Positions 8,691 to 17,554 of a stretch of 64,000 nucleotides of DNA are shown piece after piece. A program made the translations under genes and the position numbers. The notes under the pieces were generated by a model. The model had not been told where the DNA came from. It was given only the letters and a program-made list of their open reading frames with translations, and searched no databases. Source of the DNA: CAYMZZ01 sp047600605 (lineage in GTDB: Bacteria; Bacteroidota; Bacteroidia; Chitinophagales; Chitinophagaceae); contig JASGKK010000002.1 in NCBI GenBank assembly GCA_047600605.1, forward strand, positions 434,001 through 498,000, given 5' to 3'. Numbering within the stretch: position 1 is the first letter of the stretch; each line of letters begins with the position of its first letter.

Positions 8691-8698
8691 CAAAGATA
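8691..8698 (-). promoter_or_regulatory. -7 element for the wecA-like gene
   Basis: On the minus strand this reads TATCTTTG, a perfect TAnnTTTG. No clear -33 TTG is found at the expected distance, and the leader to the ATG at 8586 would be about 100 bases. Confidence 0.35.
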
Positions 8699-8800
8699 AT
8701 ACTGCGATCTGGACCGGGGTATGAGGGTAGAATGGGTTATTGATTCTCAACATGCAGGATATCAAATAGATATCAGGCCCCGAGGGATCATTCATTCCTG

Positions 8801-8808
8801 TATTTTTG
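8801..8808 (+). promoter_or_regulatory. -7 element for recG
   Basis: TATTTTTG fits TAnnTTTG and is followed about 35 bases later by the region where RecG homology begins. There is no convincing -33 motif. Its position supports a recG start close to 8843 and not at the TTG at 8912. Confidence 0.4.
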
Positions 8809-8842
8809 CGGATAAAATACGCCTATCTCCAACACGCCTTCC

Positions 8843-10936
8843 ATACTGAGTCAGCCTATAGAGTACCTCAAAGGGGTAGGACCGCAGCGGGCCGACCTGC
8901 TGAAGAAAGAGTTGGGTATCTATGTGTTTGGAGACCTGCTGGAGCTATACCCCTACCGGCATGTGGATAAAACGAAAGTAGAACCGGTTACCAGCATTAC
9001 ACCCGAGAGCGATATGGTGCAGGTAGCTGTACGACTGCTGCATATGGAAGTGATAGGAGAGAAAAGAGGGCGGCGTCTGGTGGCTCAGGCTCGTGATCAG
9101 ACCGGTTTTCTCGAGCTGGTTTGGTTTCAGGGAGTCACCTGGGTGCAGAAAATGCTGCAGCCGGGGCAGACCTACCTGGTATATGGACGCCCTGGTTTTT
9201 TTCAGGGAAAACCGCAGATCGTACATCCCGAAATTGAAGTATGGACACCGGAGAAAAAGTCGGGACGTGCTTTCCTGGAGCCCGTCTACCCCAGTACTGA
9301 AAAGCTAAAAGCGCGCAACCTGGGAGGGCGGCAACTGGCACGACTCACAGAAACGCTGCTGGCGCAGGTACATGAACGGGACCTTCCCGAAAACTTACCC
9401 GAAGAGCTGCTTACCCGTTTAAAGTTGCCGGGACGTTATACGGCCTTCCGGCAAATCCATTTCCCGGCCACCCCTGAGCAATATCAGGCAGCGGTGAGAC
9501 GGCTGAAATTTGAAGAAATATTTTTCGCACAGCTACGCATGAATCTTTTGCGTACAGCCCGGCACCGGTTCTCGCGGGGTGTCATTTTTGATAAAGTGGG
9601 CGAGCTCTTTCACTCCTTTTACCGGGACCATATGCCTTTTGAGCTAACCAATGCACAAAAGCGGGTGATCCGTGAAATAAGGACCGATATGGGCAGTGGC
9701 CGCCAAATGAATCGCCTGCTACAGGGAGATGTGGGCAGCGGCAAAACAATGGTGGCCCTGCTGATCATGCTGCTGGCAGCCGATAACGGTTACCAGGCCT
9801 GCCTCATGGCTCCCACAGAAATACTGGCCCGCCAGCATTACGAAACAATCAGTAAACAACTGGAACATTTGCCGGTACAGGTAGCCATTCTTACAGGTAC
9901 AACGCGTGCAGGCGAGCGAAAGAAAATACTGCAAAGGCTGGTAAACGGTGAAATACAGATCCTGATTGGCACGCATGCCGTGATAGAGGAAGTTGTGCAA
10001 TTTCAAAAATTAGGCATCGTGATCATTGATGAGCAGCACCGGTTTGGTGTGGCACAGCGGGCACGGTTATGGGGAAAGGCCGACATCCCGCCTCATGTGC
10101 TGGTGATGACGGCAACGCCTATACCCCGCACACTGGCAATGACGGCTTATGGCGATCTCGATTATAGTGTAATTGATGAATTACCGCCCGGCAGGCAACC
10201 TGTGACCACCGTTCATCGCTATGAATCACAGCGAAGCCGTGTGATGAGTTTTATCGGGGCAGAAATCCTGAAAGGAAGGCAGGCATATATCATTTTCCCG
10301 CTCATCGAAGAAAGCGATAAACTGGATTATGAAAACCTGATGCGGGGCTATGAAACGGTGAAAGGATATTTTCCTGAACCCAAATACTGGATCAGTATGG
10401 TGCATGGGCGTCAACCAACCGACCAGAAAGAACAAAATATGCGACGGTTTGTTGAAGGGGATACGCAGATCATGGTGTCGACTACGGTGATTGAAGTAGG
10501 GGTGAATGTGCCTAATGCCAGTGTGATGGTCATTGAAAGCGCTGAAAAATTCGGACTGGCTCAGTTGCATCAGCTGAGAGGACGGGTAGGCCGGGGAGCA
10601 GAAAAAAGTTACTGCATCCTGTTGTCCTCAACCAAGCTGGGCAAAGATGCGCGGGAACGGCTGCAGATCATGACACAAACGGGCAATGGGTTTGAGATAG
10701 CAGAGAAGGATCTGGAACTGCGGGGACCGGGCGATATTGCCGGTACCCGGCAAAGTGGCATGCTTGATTTCAAGCTGGCAGATATTGTGCGGGACCGCCC
10801 GTTGGTAGACGCTGCCAAAACGTTGGTAATGGATATTTTGGAAAAAGATCCGGACCTGGATTCGGCAGAAAATTTGCGGTTAAAGAATTTCCTGCAGGCA
10901 CAGAAAAGACAAACCGGCTGGAGCAAAATATCTTAA
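8843..10936 (+). CDS. recG: RecG, ATP-dependent DNA helicase
   Basis: RecG is a double-stranded DNA translocase that regresses stalled replication forks and processes recombination intermediates. The N-terminal wedge domain is followed by helicase motifs: Walker A LLQGDVGSGKTMVA near residue 290, the DExH box IIDEQHRFG, motif III TATPIPRTLAM, and motif VI QLHQLRGRVGRG. The start is unusual. The first ATG/GTG/TTG codon in frame is the TTG at 8912, but codons 8846-8911 already read LSQPIEYLKGVGPQRADLLK, the typical RecG N-terminus. The codon just before, at 8843, is ATA where homologues would be expected to have ATG. I therefore place the start at 8843 (ATA) or 8846 (CTG). The length is then 697 residues, as is usual. 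Confidence 0.93.
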   Translation: MLSQPIEYLKGVGPQRADLLKKELGIYVFGDLLELYPYRHVDKTKVEPVTSITPESDMVQVAVRLLHMEVIGEKRGRRLVAQARDQTGFLELVWFQGVTWVQKMLQPGQTYLVYGRPGFFQGKPQIVHPEIEVWTPEKKSGRAFLEPVYPSTEKLKARNLGGRQLARLTETLLAQVHERDLPENLPEELLTRLKLPGRYTAFRQIHFPATPEQYQAAVRRLKFEEIFFAQLRMNLLRTARHRFSRGVIFDKVGELFHSFYRDHMPFELTNAQKRVIREIRTDMGSGRQMNRLLQGDVGSGKTMVALLIMLLAADNGYQACLMAPTEILARQHYETISKQLEHLPVQVAILTGTTRAGERKKILQRLVNGEIQILIGTHAVIEEVVQFQKLGIVIIDEQHRFGVAQRARLWGKADIPPHVLVMTATPIPRTLAMTAYGDLDYSVIDELPPGRQPVTTVHRYESQRSRVMSFIGAEILKGRQAYIIFPLIEESDKLDYENLMRGYETVKGYFPEPKYWISMVHGRQPTDQKEQNMRRFVEGDTQIMVSTTVIEVGVNVPNASVMVIESAEKFGLAQLHQLRGRVGRGAEKSYCILLSSTKLGKDARERLQIMTQTGNGFEIAEKDLELRGPGDIAGTRQSGMLDFKLADIVRDRPLVDAAKTLVMDILEKDPDLDSAENLRLKNFLQAQKRQTGWSKIS

Positions 10937-10986
10937 CATAAGTTTTCGCAATCCATCCAGGATTATTTACGTATTTTAATAATAGA

Positions 10987-13900
10987 ATGGCTACCCTGAA
11001 ATCTTCCATATTTTCCGTAGTCCTGCTTGCCTTTGCCTTTGCTGCAGGAGCCCAGGATTATAGCAATATTGAGTTTATTGAGAACAAAGGTCAGTGGGAC
11101 AGTCGTGTGCGCTATAAAGGCGAAATCAACTCCGGCGCCATTTTTATCCGCTCCACCGGTTTTACCGTATTGCAGCATCAGCCCGATGAATTTGCGCTTA
11201 TTCAGAATATGATCCAGCATCATGATCAGAAAGGTCTGGATGCAATGCGCAGGGCAGATGGAAAACTGACGGTCAACTCACATGCCTGGAATGTAGATTT
11301 TGTAGGAGCTTCTCCCAAAATGCGCGTGGTTCCCGATAAAGCCCTGCCGTCGCACAATAATTATTTCCTGGGAAATGACCCTTCCAAATGGGCTTCCGAA
11401 TGTAAGATATACCAGGCCATGACACTCGAAGATGTATATCCCAATGTGGATGTACGCTACTATACCTACAATGGTATGCTGAAGTATGATATCGTGGCCA
11501 AACCCGGATCAGATATCAGTAAGATCGCCCTGCGTTATGACGGCATTGATAAAATGGAAGTGAAGAATAAGGAGCTGGTGCTGAAGACCTCCCTGGGTGA
11601 GCGGAAGGAATCATCACCTTATACATATCAGGCAGATGGAAAAGAACGCAAAGAAGTAAGCTGTAAATATGTGATTAAAGGCGACCTGGTTACATTTGAT
11701 ATAAAAGGCTATGACCGCAACAGTACCCTGGTGATTGATCCCACCCTGATCTTCTGTTCGCTTTCCAACAGTACTGCATCCAACTGGGGTTTTACAGCTA
11801 CCTATGGCCCCGACGGAAGTTTTTATGGTGGGGGTATAGTATTTGAAGGAAATTCTTTCCCCGTATCACCAGGCGCTTTCCAGACCGTGTTTCAGGGCGG
11901 GGTAGGAGAGCAGGGAACGGATATGGGTATCATCCGCCTTTCAGCAAATGGCAGCACCCGTCTTTTTGCCACTTATATCGGTGGTGCACGGGATGAGCAA
12001 CCGCATAGCCTTATTGTAGACCCATCGGGTAATGTGATCATAGCCGGACGTACCAATTCTACTATGGGCGGACCCGGTGGACTTTTTCCAACTACCGGAC
12101 CCACGATAGGAACTGGTGGTGATTACGACATCGCTATTGTGAAACTGAGCGCTAATGGCAGTACCCTGCTGGGTTCACGCCTTATCGGCGGTTCAAATGT
12201 GGATGGTGTAAATATCAGAGAAGGCCGTAATGGCACTATCTCCCTGCAACAGAACTATGGTGATGATGGGCGCAGTGAGGTTATACTCGATGGATCTAAT
12301 AATATCTATGTGGCCTCCTGTACACAGTCAACTAATTTCCCTGTCTTTAATGGTTTTCAGGCAACCTCTGGCGGCAATCAGGATGCTGTAGTCATTAAGA
12401 TGAACGCCAGCCTCACCGGTGATCCTTTATTCAGCACATATCTCGGCGGCGATCGTGCAGATGCCGGCTATGTTTTATCGCTGGCTCCCAATGGCGATAT
12501 TTTTGTAGCAGGCGGTACCGAGAGTGGTAATTTTCCCGGCAATCATGTCGGCACTATAGGCACAGGAAGCAATGGAGGCATTGATGGCTTTGTGGCACAG
12601 ATAAGCAATGATGGCGCTACGCTCATCCGTTCAACATACATTGGCACAGCCAATGATGATCAGATCTTCGGTATACAGTTTGATCGCAATGGATTTCCGT
12701 ATGTAATGGGACAAACTACGGGTGACATGCCGGCGATCAACTCAACATACAATCCAGCTGGCGGCAAACAATTTATTGCCAAGCTGCGGCCCGATCTTTC
12801 GGCCTACATATACCGGACGCGTTTTGGCACCGGTGCTGCGCGGCCTAATATTTCGCCAACCGCCTTCCTGGTTGACCGTTGCGAAAATGTGTATGTATCC
12901 GGATGGGGTGGAGCTATCTCCACACAGAGTAATCCTTATCTGAGTGCCGGCACGCAGGGGCTGCCAGTCACCCCCGATGCATTGCAACCTAATACAGATG
13001 GACGTGATTTTTATTTCTTCGTATTAAGAAAAGATGCTTCAGGCCCGCTGTATGCCAGCTTCTTTGGGCAGGCTGGCGGGTTTACCGATCACGTAGATGG
13101 AGGCACCAGCCGTTTCGACCGCAATGGAGTGATCTATCAGGGTGTATGTGCCAATTGCGGAGGCAATGCCATCTTCCCCACCACTCCCGGGGTATGGGGA
13201 CCTGTCAAACCCGCTTCAGCTGTCTGTAACCTGGGTATGATCAAGATCGCATTTAATCTTGCTGGTGTGGGGGCTACTCTCCGTTCAGAGATCGGTGGTG
13301 TGATCAATGACACCGCAGGCTGCGTGCCGCTTACCGTTAGTTTTACCGACCTGGTACGCAATGCCCGGGAATATATCTGGGATTTTGGTGATGGGACTCC
13401 GCAGGTTGGGCCTATTGCAGCTACTGCCGGAGGTTACCAGCAAAATCATACCTATATGTCGACCGGCACATTCCGCGTGATGCTGATTGCCATTGATCCT
13501 GCCAGTTGTAATGAACGCGATACCGTGTATATGAATATCCGTGTTGGTGATCTCGAAGCCAACCTCAGAGCCAATGTAGTTAAACTTGATCCCTGCGATG
13601 CATTTAATTACCGGTTCGAAAATCTTTCCACCACACTGCCTTCACGACCATTTACAGATACCTCCTTTACCTGGGATTTTGGCGATGGCTCACCGCGTGT
13701 GCGCGCAGGGCTGACGCCGGTCACCCATTCTTATGCAGCACCCGGTACCTATAATGGCTGGCTGATTCTGAACGATACCAGTTATTGTAATAACCCGGAC
13801 TCTATACAGGTAGTAGTACGTGTATCGGCCAATGTAGATGCCAGTTTTGATGCGCCCCCGGTTGGTTGTGCGCCCGATGAAGTTGCGTTTACCTATACCG

Positions 13901-14616
13901 GCACAGGCGGTCAGACCTTTGAATGGGATTTTGGAGATCCCGCATCCGGATCAGCCAATACCTCTGCCCTGGCCAACCCTACCCATTTGTATCAATTACC
14001 CGGCATTTATACCGTACGCCTTATCGTGATCGATCCCAATACCTGTAATGTAAGAGATACCGTGTTTGCAACGATCAACGTTTTTGAAAAGCCAACGGCC
14101 AACTTTGTGTACAGTCCTACAACACCTGTAGTGAATACCCCGCACGTATTTACCAATACCTCCTCGGTCAATGCAACCCGTTTCAAATGGGATTTTGGTG
14201 ACGGCACCGTCCTGGAAACGACGACCCGCAATAATATAACGCACCAGTTCAACGCAACCGGTAAATTCAACGTATGTCTTATTGCTTTTAACGAAAGCGG
14301 ATGCAGCGATACGTTGTGCGAACCGGTCAGTGCCATTGTAGTGCCTGCGCTGGATGTGCCCAATGCGTTTACACCCAATAGCGGCGATATTAACAGCCGC
14401 ATACTGGTAAAAGGATTTGGCATTGCCAAGATGCGTTTTATCATCTGGAACCGCTGGGGACAGAAAGTATTTGAAACAAATAATCAGTTGCAGGGCTGGG
14501 ATGGAAGAGTGAAGGGTGTGGTACAACCTATGGATGTATATGCGTATACACTGGATGTTGAATTTTTTGACGGAACGAAGGCAACGAAGAAAGGGGATAT
14601 TACTTTGATCAGGTAA
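10987..14616 (+). CDS. Secreted PKD-domain protein with gliding-type (type B) T9SS sorting domain
   Basis: A 1209-residue secreted protein with a signal peptide ending at about AAGAQD. The first 250 residues (IEFIENKGQWDSRVRYKGE) match the N-terminal domain that often precedes SBBP beta-propeller repeats. Residues about 250-750 contain propeller-like repeats (LSANGSTRLFATYIGG, DPSGNVIIAGRT). Four PKD domains follow, marked by YIWDFGDGTP, FTWDFGDGSP, FEWDFGDPAS and FKWDFGDGTV. The C-terminal 85 residues (PNAFTPNSGDINSRI to the end, KGDITLIR) form a gliding motility-associated, type B T9SS sorting domain, so it should reach the cell surface or medium through T9SS. A PorP/SprF-like gene follows after 32 bases, the usual partner arrangement for type B cargo. 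Confidence 0.9.
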   Translation: MATLKSSIFSVVLLAFAFAAGAQDYSNIEFIENKGQWDSRVRYKGEINSGAIFIRSTGFTVLQHQPDEFALIQNMIQHHDQKGLDAMRRADGKLTVNSHAWNVDFVGASPKMRVVPDKALPSHNNYFLGNDPSKWASECKIYQAMTLEDVYPNVDVRYYTYNGMLKYDIVAKPGSDISKIALRYDGIDKMEVKNKELVLKTSLGERKESSPYTYQADGKERKEVSCKYVIKGDLVTFDIKGYDRNSTLVIDPTLIFCSLSNSTASNWGFTATYGPDGSFYGGGIVFEGNSFPVSPGAFQTVFQGGVGEQGTDMGIIRLSANGSTRLFATYIGGARDEQPHSLIVDPSGNVIIAGRTNSTMGGPGGLFPTTGPTIGTGGDYDIAIVKLSANGSTLLGSRLIGGSNVDGVNIREGRNGTISLQQNYGDDGRSEVILDGSNNIYVASCTQSTNFPVFNGFQATSGGNQDAVVIKMNASLTGDPLFSTYLGGDRADAGYVLSLAPNGDIFVAGGTESGNFPGNHVGTIGTGSNGGIDGFVAQISNDGATLIRSTYIGTANDDQIFGIQFDRNGFPYVMGQTTGDMPAINSTYNPAGGKQFIAKLRPDLSAYIYRTRFGTGAARPNISPTAFLVDRCENVYVSGWGGAISTQSNPYLSAGTQGLPVTPDALQPNTDGRDFYFFVLRKDASGPLYASFFGQAGGFTDHVDGGTSRFDRNGVIYQGVCANCGGNAIFPTTPGVWGPVKPASAVCNLGMIKIAFNLAGVGATLRSEIGGVINDTAGCVPLTVSFTDLVRNAREYIWDFGDGTPQVGPIAATAGGYQQNHTYMSTGTFRVMLIAIDPASCNERDTVYMNIRVGDLEANLRANVVKLDPCDAFNYRFENLSTTLPSRPFTDTSFTWDFGDGSPRVRAGLTPVTHSYAAPGTYNGWLILNDTSYCNNPDSIQVVVRVSANVDASFDAPPVGCAPDEVAFTYTGTGGQTFEWDFGDPASGSANTSALANPTHLYQLPGIYTVRLIVIDPNTCNVRDTVFATINVFEKPTANFVYSPTTPVVNTPHVFTNTSSVNATRFKWDFGDGTVLETTTRNNITHQFNATGKFNVCLIAFNESGCSDTLCEPVSAIVVPALDVPNAFTPNSGDINSRILVKGFGIAKMRFIIWNRWGQKVFETNNQLQGWDGRVKGVVQPMDVYAYTLDVEFFDGTKATKKGDITLIR

Positions 14617-14648
14617 ACTGCCGGCGCCTAAAAGTGAAAGGAGGATTT

Positions 14649-15686
14649 ATGAAACAGCTTAGAGAGATCTTCATACTGACCGCAATAATGTGGGTGGGCA
14701 TGCCTGTGGCTTTTTCACAAGACCTGCACTTTTCTCAATTCATGAATTCGCCTCTTCTGACCAATCCGGCCAATACAGGTTTTATGCCGGAAGGTGATTA
14801 CCGTCTTGGTGTAAATTATCGCAATCAATGGTCGTCTGTAATGCAGGTGCCCTACAAAACCATGAGCGCCTATGGTGATGTGCAGGTGGCTCAACGGGAA
14901 AATAGCTGGCTGGGCGTGGGAGGTGTATTGCTGCGCGATGTCGCCGGCAGCGGCAATCTTACATCGACCAAGGTATACGGATCAGTAGCTTATCACCAGA
15001 TGCTTGGTCTTGGCAGCCTGGTCACACTGGGTTTTAATGCCGGTTGGGCCAATAAACGGATCAATACGACCAACCTCACTTTTCCCAGTCAGTGGAATGG
15101 CGAATTTTTTGACTCACATAATATTGGCCAGGCTCCTCAGCTGGATCGTACCAGCATCAGCTACCTCGATCTCCAGGCCGGGCTCAACTATGCTTATTTC
15201 CCCGACGAGAATACTTATTTCAATGCAGGGTTCTCTACCATGCATATCAACCGCCCGCGCGAATCTTTTTTCAGCGAAAAAAACGGGATCGATAACCGTA
15301 TTCCTGTACGGCATACTGCATTTATCAACGGCAGTTTCAAGTTGAATGACCAGGTGATCATTAACCCCAATACTTACTTCAGCCTGCAGGCCAAATCGTA
15401 TGAATGGCTGATAGGTACCAACGTGCATTATAATCTTTCCGGCGACGGACAGAATATATTGATAGCAGGCTTGTATTACCGTAGTTCGGATGCCGTGATC
15501 CCCATGGTCGGGCTCGGATTGAAGGATTATGTATTTACATTTACTTACGATGCCACCGTGTCTACACTGCGTAATTATAATAATTCACGCGGAGCGCTGG
15601 AGTTTTCGCTGGTAAAAACGGGTGTGATTGATGCATACAGAGGCACACCGCGTGAAGCCCGTTGTCCTACGTTTAAACTGTACTGA
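14649..15686 (+). CDS. PorP/SprF family T9SS outer-membrane protein
   Basis: A 345-residue outer-membrane beta-barrel of the PorP/SprF family. After the signal peptide (ending AFSQ) comes the diagnostic DLHFSQFMNSPLLTNPANTG. In the gliding bacterium Flavobacterium, SprF is needed to deliver SprB, and paralogues sit next to other type B cargo genes. The gene directly upstream encodes such a cargo, so this is probably its dedicated delivery or anchoring partner (inference). The ATG at 14649 is preceded by AAAGGAGG (14637-14644), an unusually strong Shine-Dalgarno sequence for this phylum. That decides this start over the in-frame GTG at 14634. Confidence 0.9.
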   Translation: MKQLREIFILTAIMWVGMPVAFSQDLHFSQFMNSPLLTNPANTGFMPEGDYRLGVNYRNQWSSVMQVPYKTMSAYGDVQVAQRENSWLGVGGVLLRDVAGSGNLTSTKVYGSVAYHQMLGLGSLVTLGFNAGWANKRINTTNLTFPSQWNGEFFDSHNIGQAPQLDRTSISYLDLQAGLNYAYFPDENTYFNAGFSTMHINRPRESFFSEKNGIDNRIPVRHTAFINGSFKLNDQVIINPNTYFSLQAKSYEWLIGTNVHYNLSGDGQNILIAGLYYRSSDAVIPMVGLGLKDYVFTFTYDATVSTLRNYNNSRGALEFSLVKTGVIDAYRGTPREARCPTFKLY

Positions 15687-15815
15687 TAAACAGATAATTT
15701 TACGCTACTACCGCAGTTATTGAGGGAAAGTTAAAAAAGCCATTAATAAAAGGCAAAGGAGGAATAACTCATTTTTTTGCCGATTTTTACCCTCATAAAA
15801 CCAACCCACACTGAT

Positions 15816-16307
15816 ATGGAAGAAGTACAACGTCCTGCCCGGGCAAAAGATATCTGGAAGGGTGCTAAAGTACTGGCTATCGCCATCGTGGCAGGCGCTA
15901 CTGTGTTTGTGCTGGTAGCTTTGGTGATCAATCAGGTATATGGTCCGTTCAAACCCGAGTGGAAAGAATACCGTACCTGGCTGGGGATTGGTTTTTTTCT
16001 GCTTTGCGGCGGCGCATTGATCATGGGAAAAAAAGGAATGTTGCAGAAAACAACCCGGGCAATAAATGAAGGAGGAAGCCTGGCATCGAGATTACAATTG
16101 TATGTGCAGGGACTGACAAAATACCTGGCAGCTTGTGAATTGCCCGTAGCAATTGGATGTATTTTGTTTCTGCTTACCGGTGAGTTTGTCTTTATGGCAT
16201 TCTCGGCTGTTATGATCGGGAATATGCTGGCGCAGCTGCCACTGAAACGGCGTATTGGGGAAGCATTGCAATTGAATGAAGGAGAATTAATAGAAATCGA
16301 AAAATAG
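15816..16307 (+). CDS. Small integral membrane protein, unknown
   Basis: A 163-residue protein of no family that I can name. It has two hydrophobic segments close to the N-terminus (about residues 18-38 and 53-68), a basic linker containing KKGMLQKTTRAINEGG, and a second hydrophobic pair at about 100-140, so three to four membrane spans. The C-terminus is acidic (LNEGELIEIEK). The ATG at 15816 was chosen because the upstream codons of the open frame start at a TTG and read as non-protein. The next gene begins four bases after its stop, so the two are probably co-transcribed. Confidence 0.7.
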   Translation: MEEVQRPARAKDIWKGAKVLAIAIVAGATVFVLVALVINQVYGPFKPEWKEYRTWLGIGFFLLCGGALIMGKKGMLQKTTRAINEGGSLASRLQLYVQGLTKYLAACELPVAIGCILFLLTGEFVFMAFSAVMIGNMLAQLPLKRRIGEALQLNEGELIEIEK

Positions 16308-16311
16308 AATC

Positions 16312-16926
16312 ATGAGAAACAAAATGACCCGTATAACTGCATTGACCCTGGCTGGTTGTTTGTTGCTGACGCAACTGGTGCAGGCGCAGGATGATAGTGA
16401 GAAAGGCGGCTTCAGTAAAGAGCGCTTATTTTCCGGCGGTAGTATCTCCCTTGGTTTTTCCAATAACACTTTTCAGATGGGTGCCAATCCTGTATTGGGT
16501 TACAGTATTGCCGACTGGGTCGATGCCGGGGTGGTAGTCAATTATATCTATACATCTTATCGCGACGTCTATGAGTTCAATGACCGCCTGCGTCAGTCAA
16601 TGTACGGAGGTGGCGCTTTTACACGCCTGTATCCCGTACGGTTTCTGTTTGCCCAGGCACAGTTCGAGCACAATTTTATCAAGCTGAAATATATTCCCAA
16701 TGGAGGAGGTTCTTCCACCTCCGATACTCAGGGAGCCAATAGCCTGCTGTTAGGTGCGGGTTATTCCACTAACCGTTATCCCGGCAGTGGTCAGCCTTTT
16801 TTCTATCTCGCTGTTTTGTTTGATGTGCTCAATGATCAGTATTCACCCTACACAGATGCCTATGGCCGTTCGATCCCCATCATACGCGCAGGTATACAGG
16901 TGCCGCTTTTTCAGGGACGGCGTTAA
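16312..16926 (+). CDS. Predicted outer-membrane beta-barrel protein
   Basis: A 204-residue exported protein. The signal peptide (LTLAGCLLLTQLVQAQ) ends at about residue 25. The mature part alternates short strands rich in Tyr, Phe and Gly (SISLGFSNNTFQMGANPVLGY, cut here at residue 65), and ends in a strand with terminal basic residues. This is consistent with a small 8-10 stranded outer-membrane barrel. It follows the membrane-protein gene by four bases. Its last bases overlap, tail to tail, the stop codon of the LOG-family gene on the other strand. No specific function can be given. Confidence 0.72.
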   Translation: MRNKMTRITALTLAGCLLLTQLVQAQDDSEKGGFSKERLFSGGSISLGFSNNTFQMGANPVLGYSIADWVDAGVVVNYIYTSYRDVYEFNDRLRQSMYGGGAFTRLYPVRFLFAQAQFEHNFIKLKYIPNGGGSSTSDTQGANSLLLGAGYSTNRYPGSGQPFFYLAVLFDVLNDQYSPYTDAYGRSIPIIRAGIQVPLFQGRR

Positions 16927-17465
16927 CCGGCCAGGTGCGGAAGCAACTCATCGGGAGTATTGAGCACGATCAGCCGCTTATACGCGGTTTCGTAAAGGAA
17001 ACCTGCTGCACGCATTTGTTCAATATGTGCCAGCAGATGATTGTAAAAACCATCGGAGTTAAGGATGAAAATATTCTTGTCGTGGATTGATAACTGATTC
17101 CAGGTTACCATTTCAAATAATTCATCCAGTGTACCAAAACCGCCGGGGAGGATGATGGCTGCATCGCTCAGTTCATACATTTTCTTTTTGCGGGTATGCA
17201 TATTATCCACTACCAGCAACTCAGAGATGGCATTGTGCTGCCGCTCCCAGTCTACCAGTACCTGAGGTATGACCCCTATCACTTTTCCGCCATGGTGCAT
17301 CACTTCGTCGGCAATTTTTCCCATGATACCTACACTGCCACCACCATATATGACAGTAATGCCGGCATTGGCCAGCAATTGTCCCAGTACCAGTGTATGC
17401 TGAAGATAAACCGGGTTATTACCGTCTTTGGACCCGCAAAAAACCGCAAGCGATTGTATAGCCAT
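16923..17465 (-). CDS. LOG-family (TIGR00730) nucleotide 5'-monophosphate phosphoribohydrolase
   Basis: A 180-residue Rossmann-like protein of the LOG family. Characterised members cleave cytokinin riboside 5'-monophosphates or purine nucleoside monophosphates (AMP, GMP) to base plus ribose 5-phosphate. The family signatures are present: AVFCGSKDG near the N-terminus, GGGSVGIMGKIADEV near residue 40, and the catalytic PGGFGTLDELFEMVTW near 105. It is often misnamed a lysine decarboxylase. Its stop overlaps the end of the convergent upstream gene by four bases. A nucleotide salvage or clean-up role is more likely than hormone synthesis here. Confidence 0.9.
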   Translation of the reverse strand: MAIQSLAVFCGSKDGNNPVYLQHTLVLGQLLANAGITVIYGGGSVGIMGKIADEVMHHGGKVIGVIPQVLVDWERQHNAISELLVVDNMHTRKKKMYELSDAAIILPGGFGTLDELFEMVTWNQLSIHDKNIFILNSDGFYNHLLAHIEQMRAAGFLYETAYKRLIVLNTPDELLPHLAG

Positions 17466-17471
17466 AGCGTG

Positions 17472-17479
17472 TATTTTTG
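17472..17479 (+). promoter_or_regulatory. -7 element for the SSS symporter gene
   Basis: TATTTTTG matches TAnnTTTG. A TTG at 17454-17456 lies 15 bases upstream, slightly short for the -33 element. The site is in the divergent region between the LOG gene and the symporter ATG at 17555. Confidence 0.45.
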
Positions 17480-17554
17480 CTGCAAAGGGAATATAAAATT
17501 GGCTACCTTCAAAAAAATGCTGTAGCCCTTTTATTTCTTTATAAAAAAATAATT

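Noticed and set aside
15755..15779. AAAGGAGG upstream of a TTG at 15777 as start of the membrane-protein gene
   Set aside because: The spacing to the TTG is about 14 bases and the codons up to 15815 do not look like protein; the ATG at 15816 fits better.
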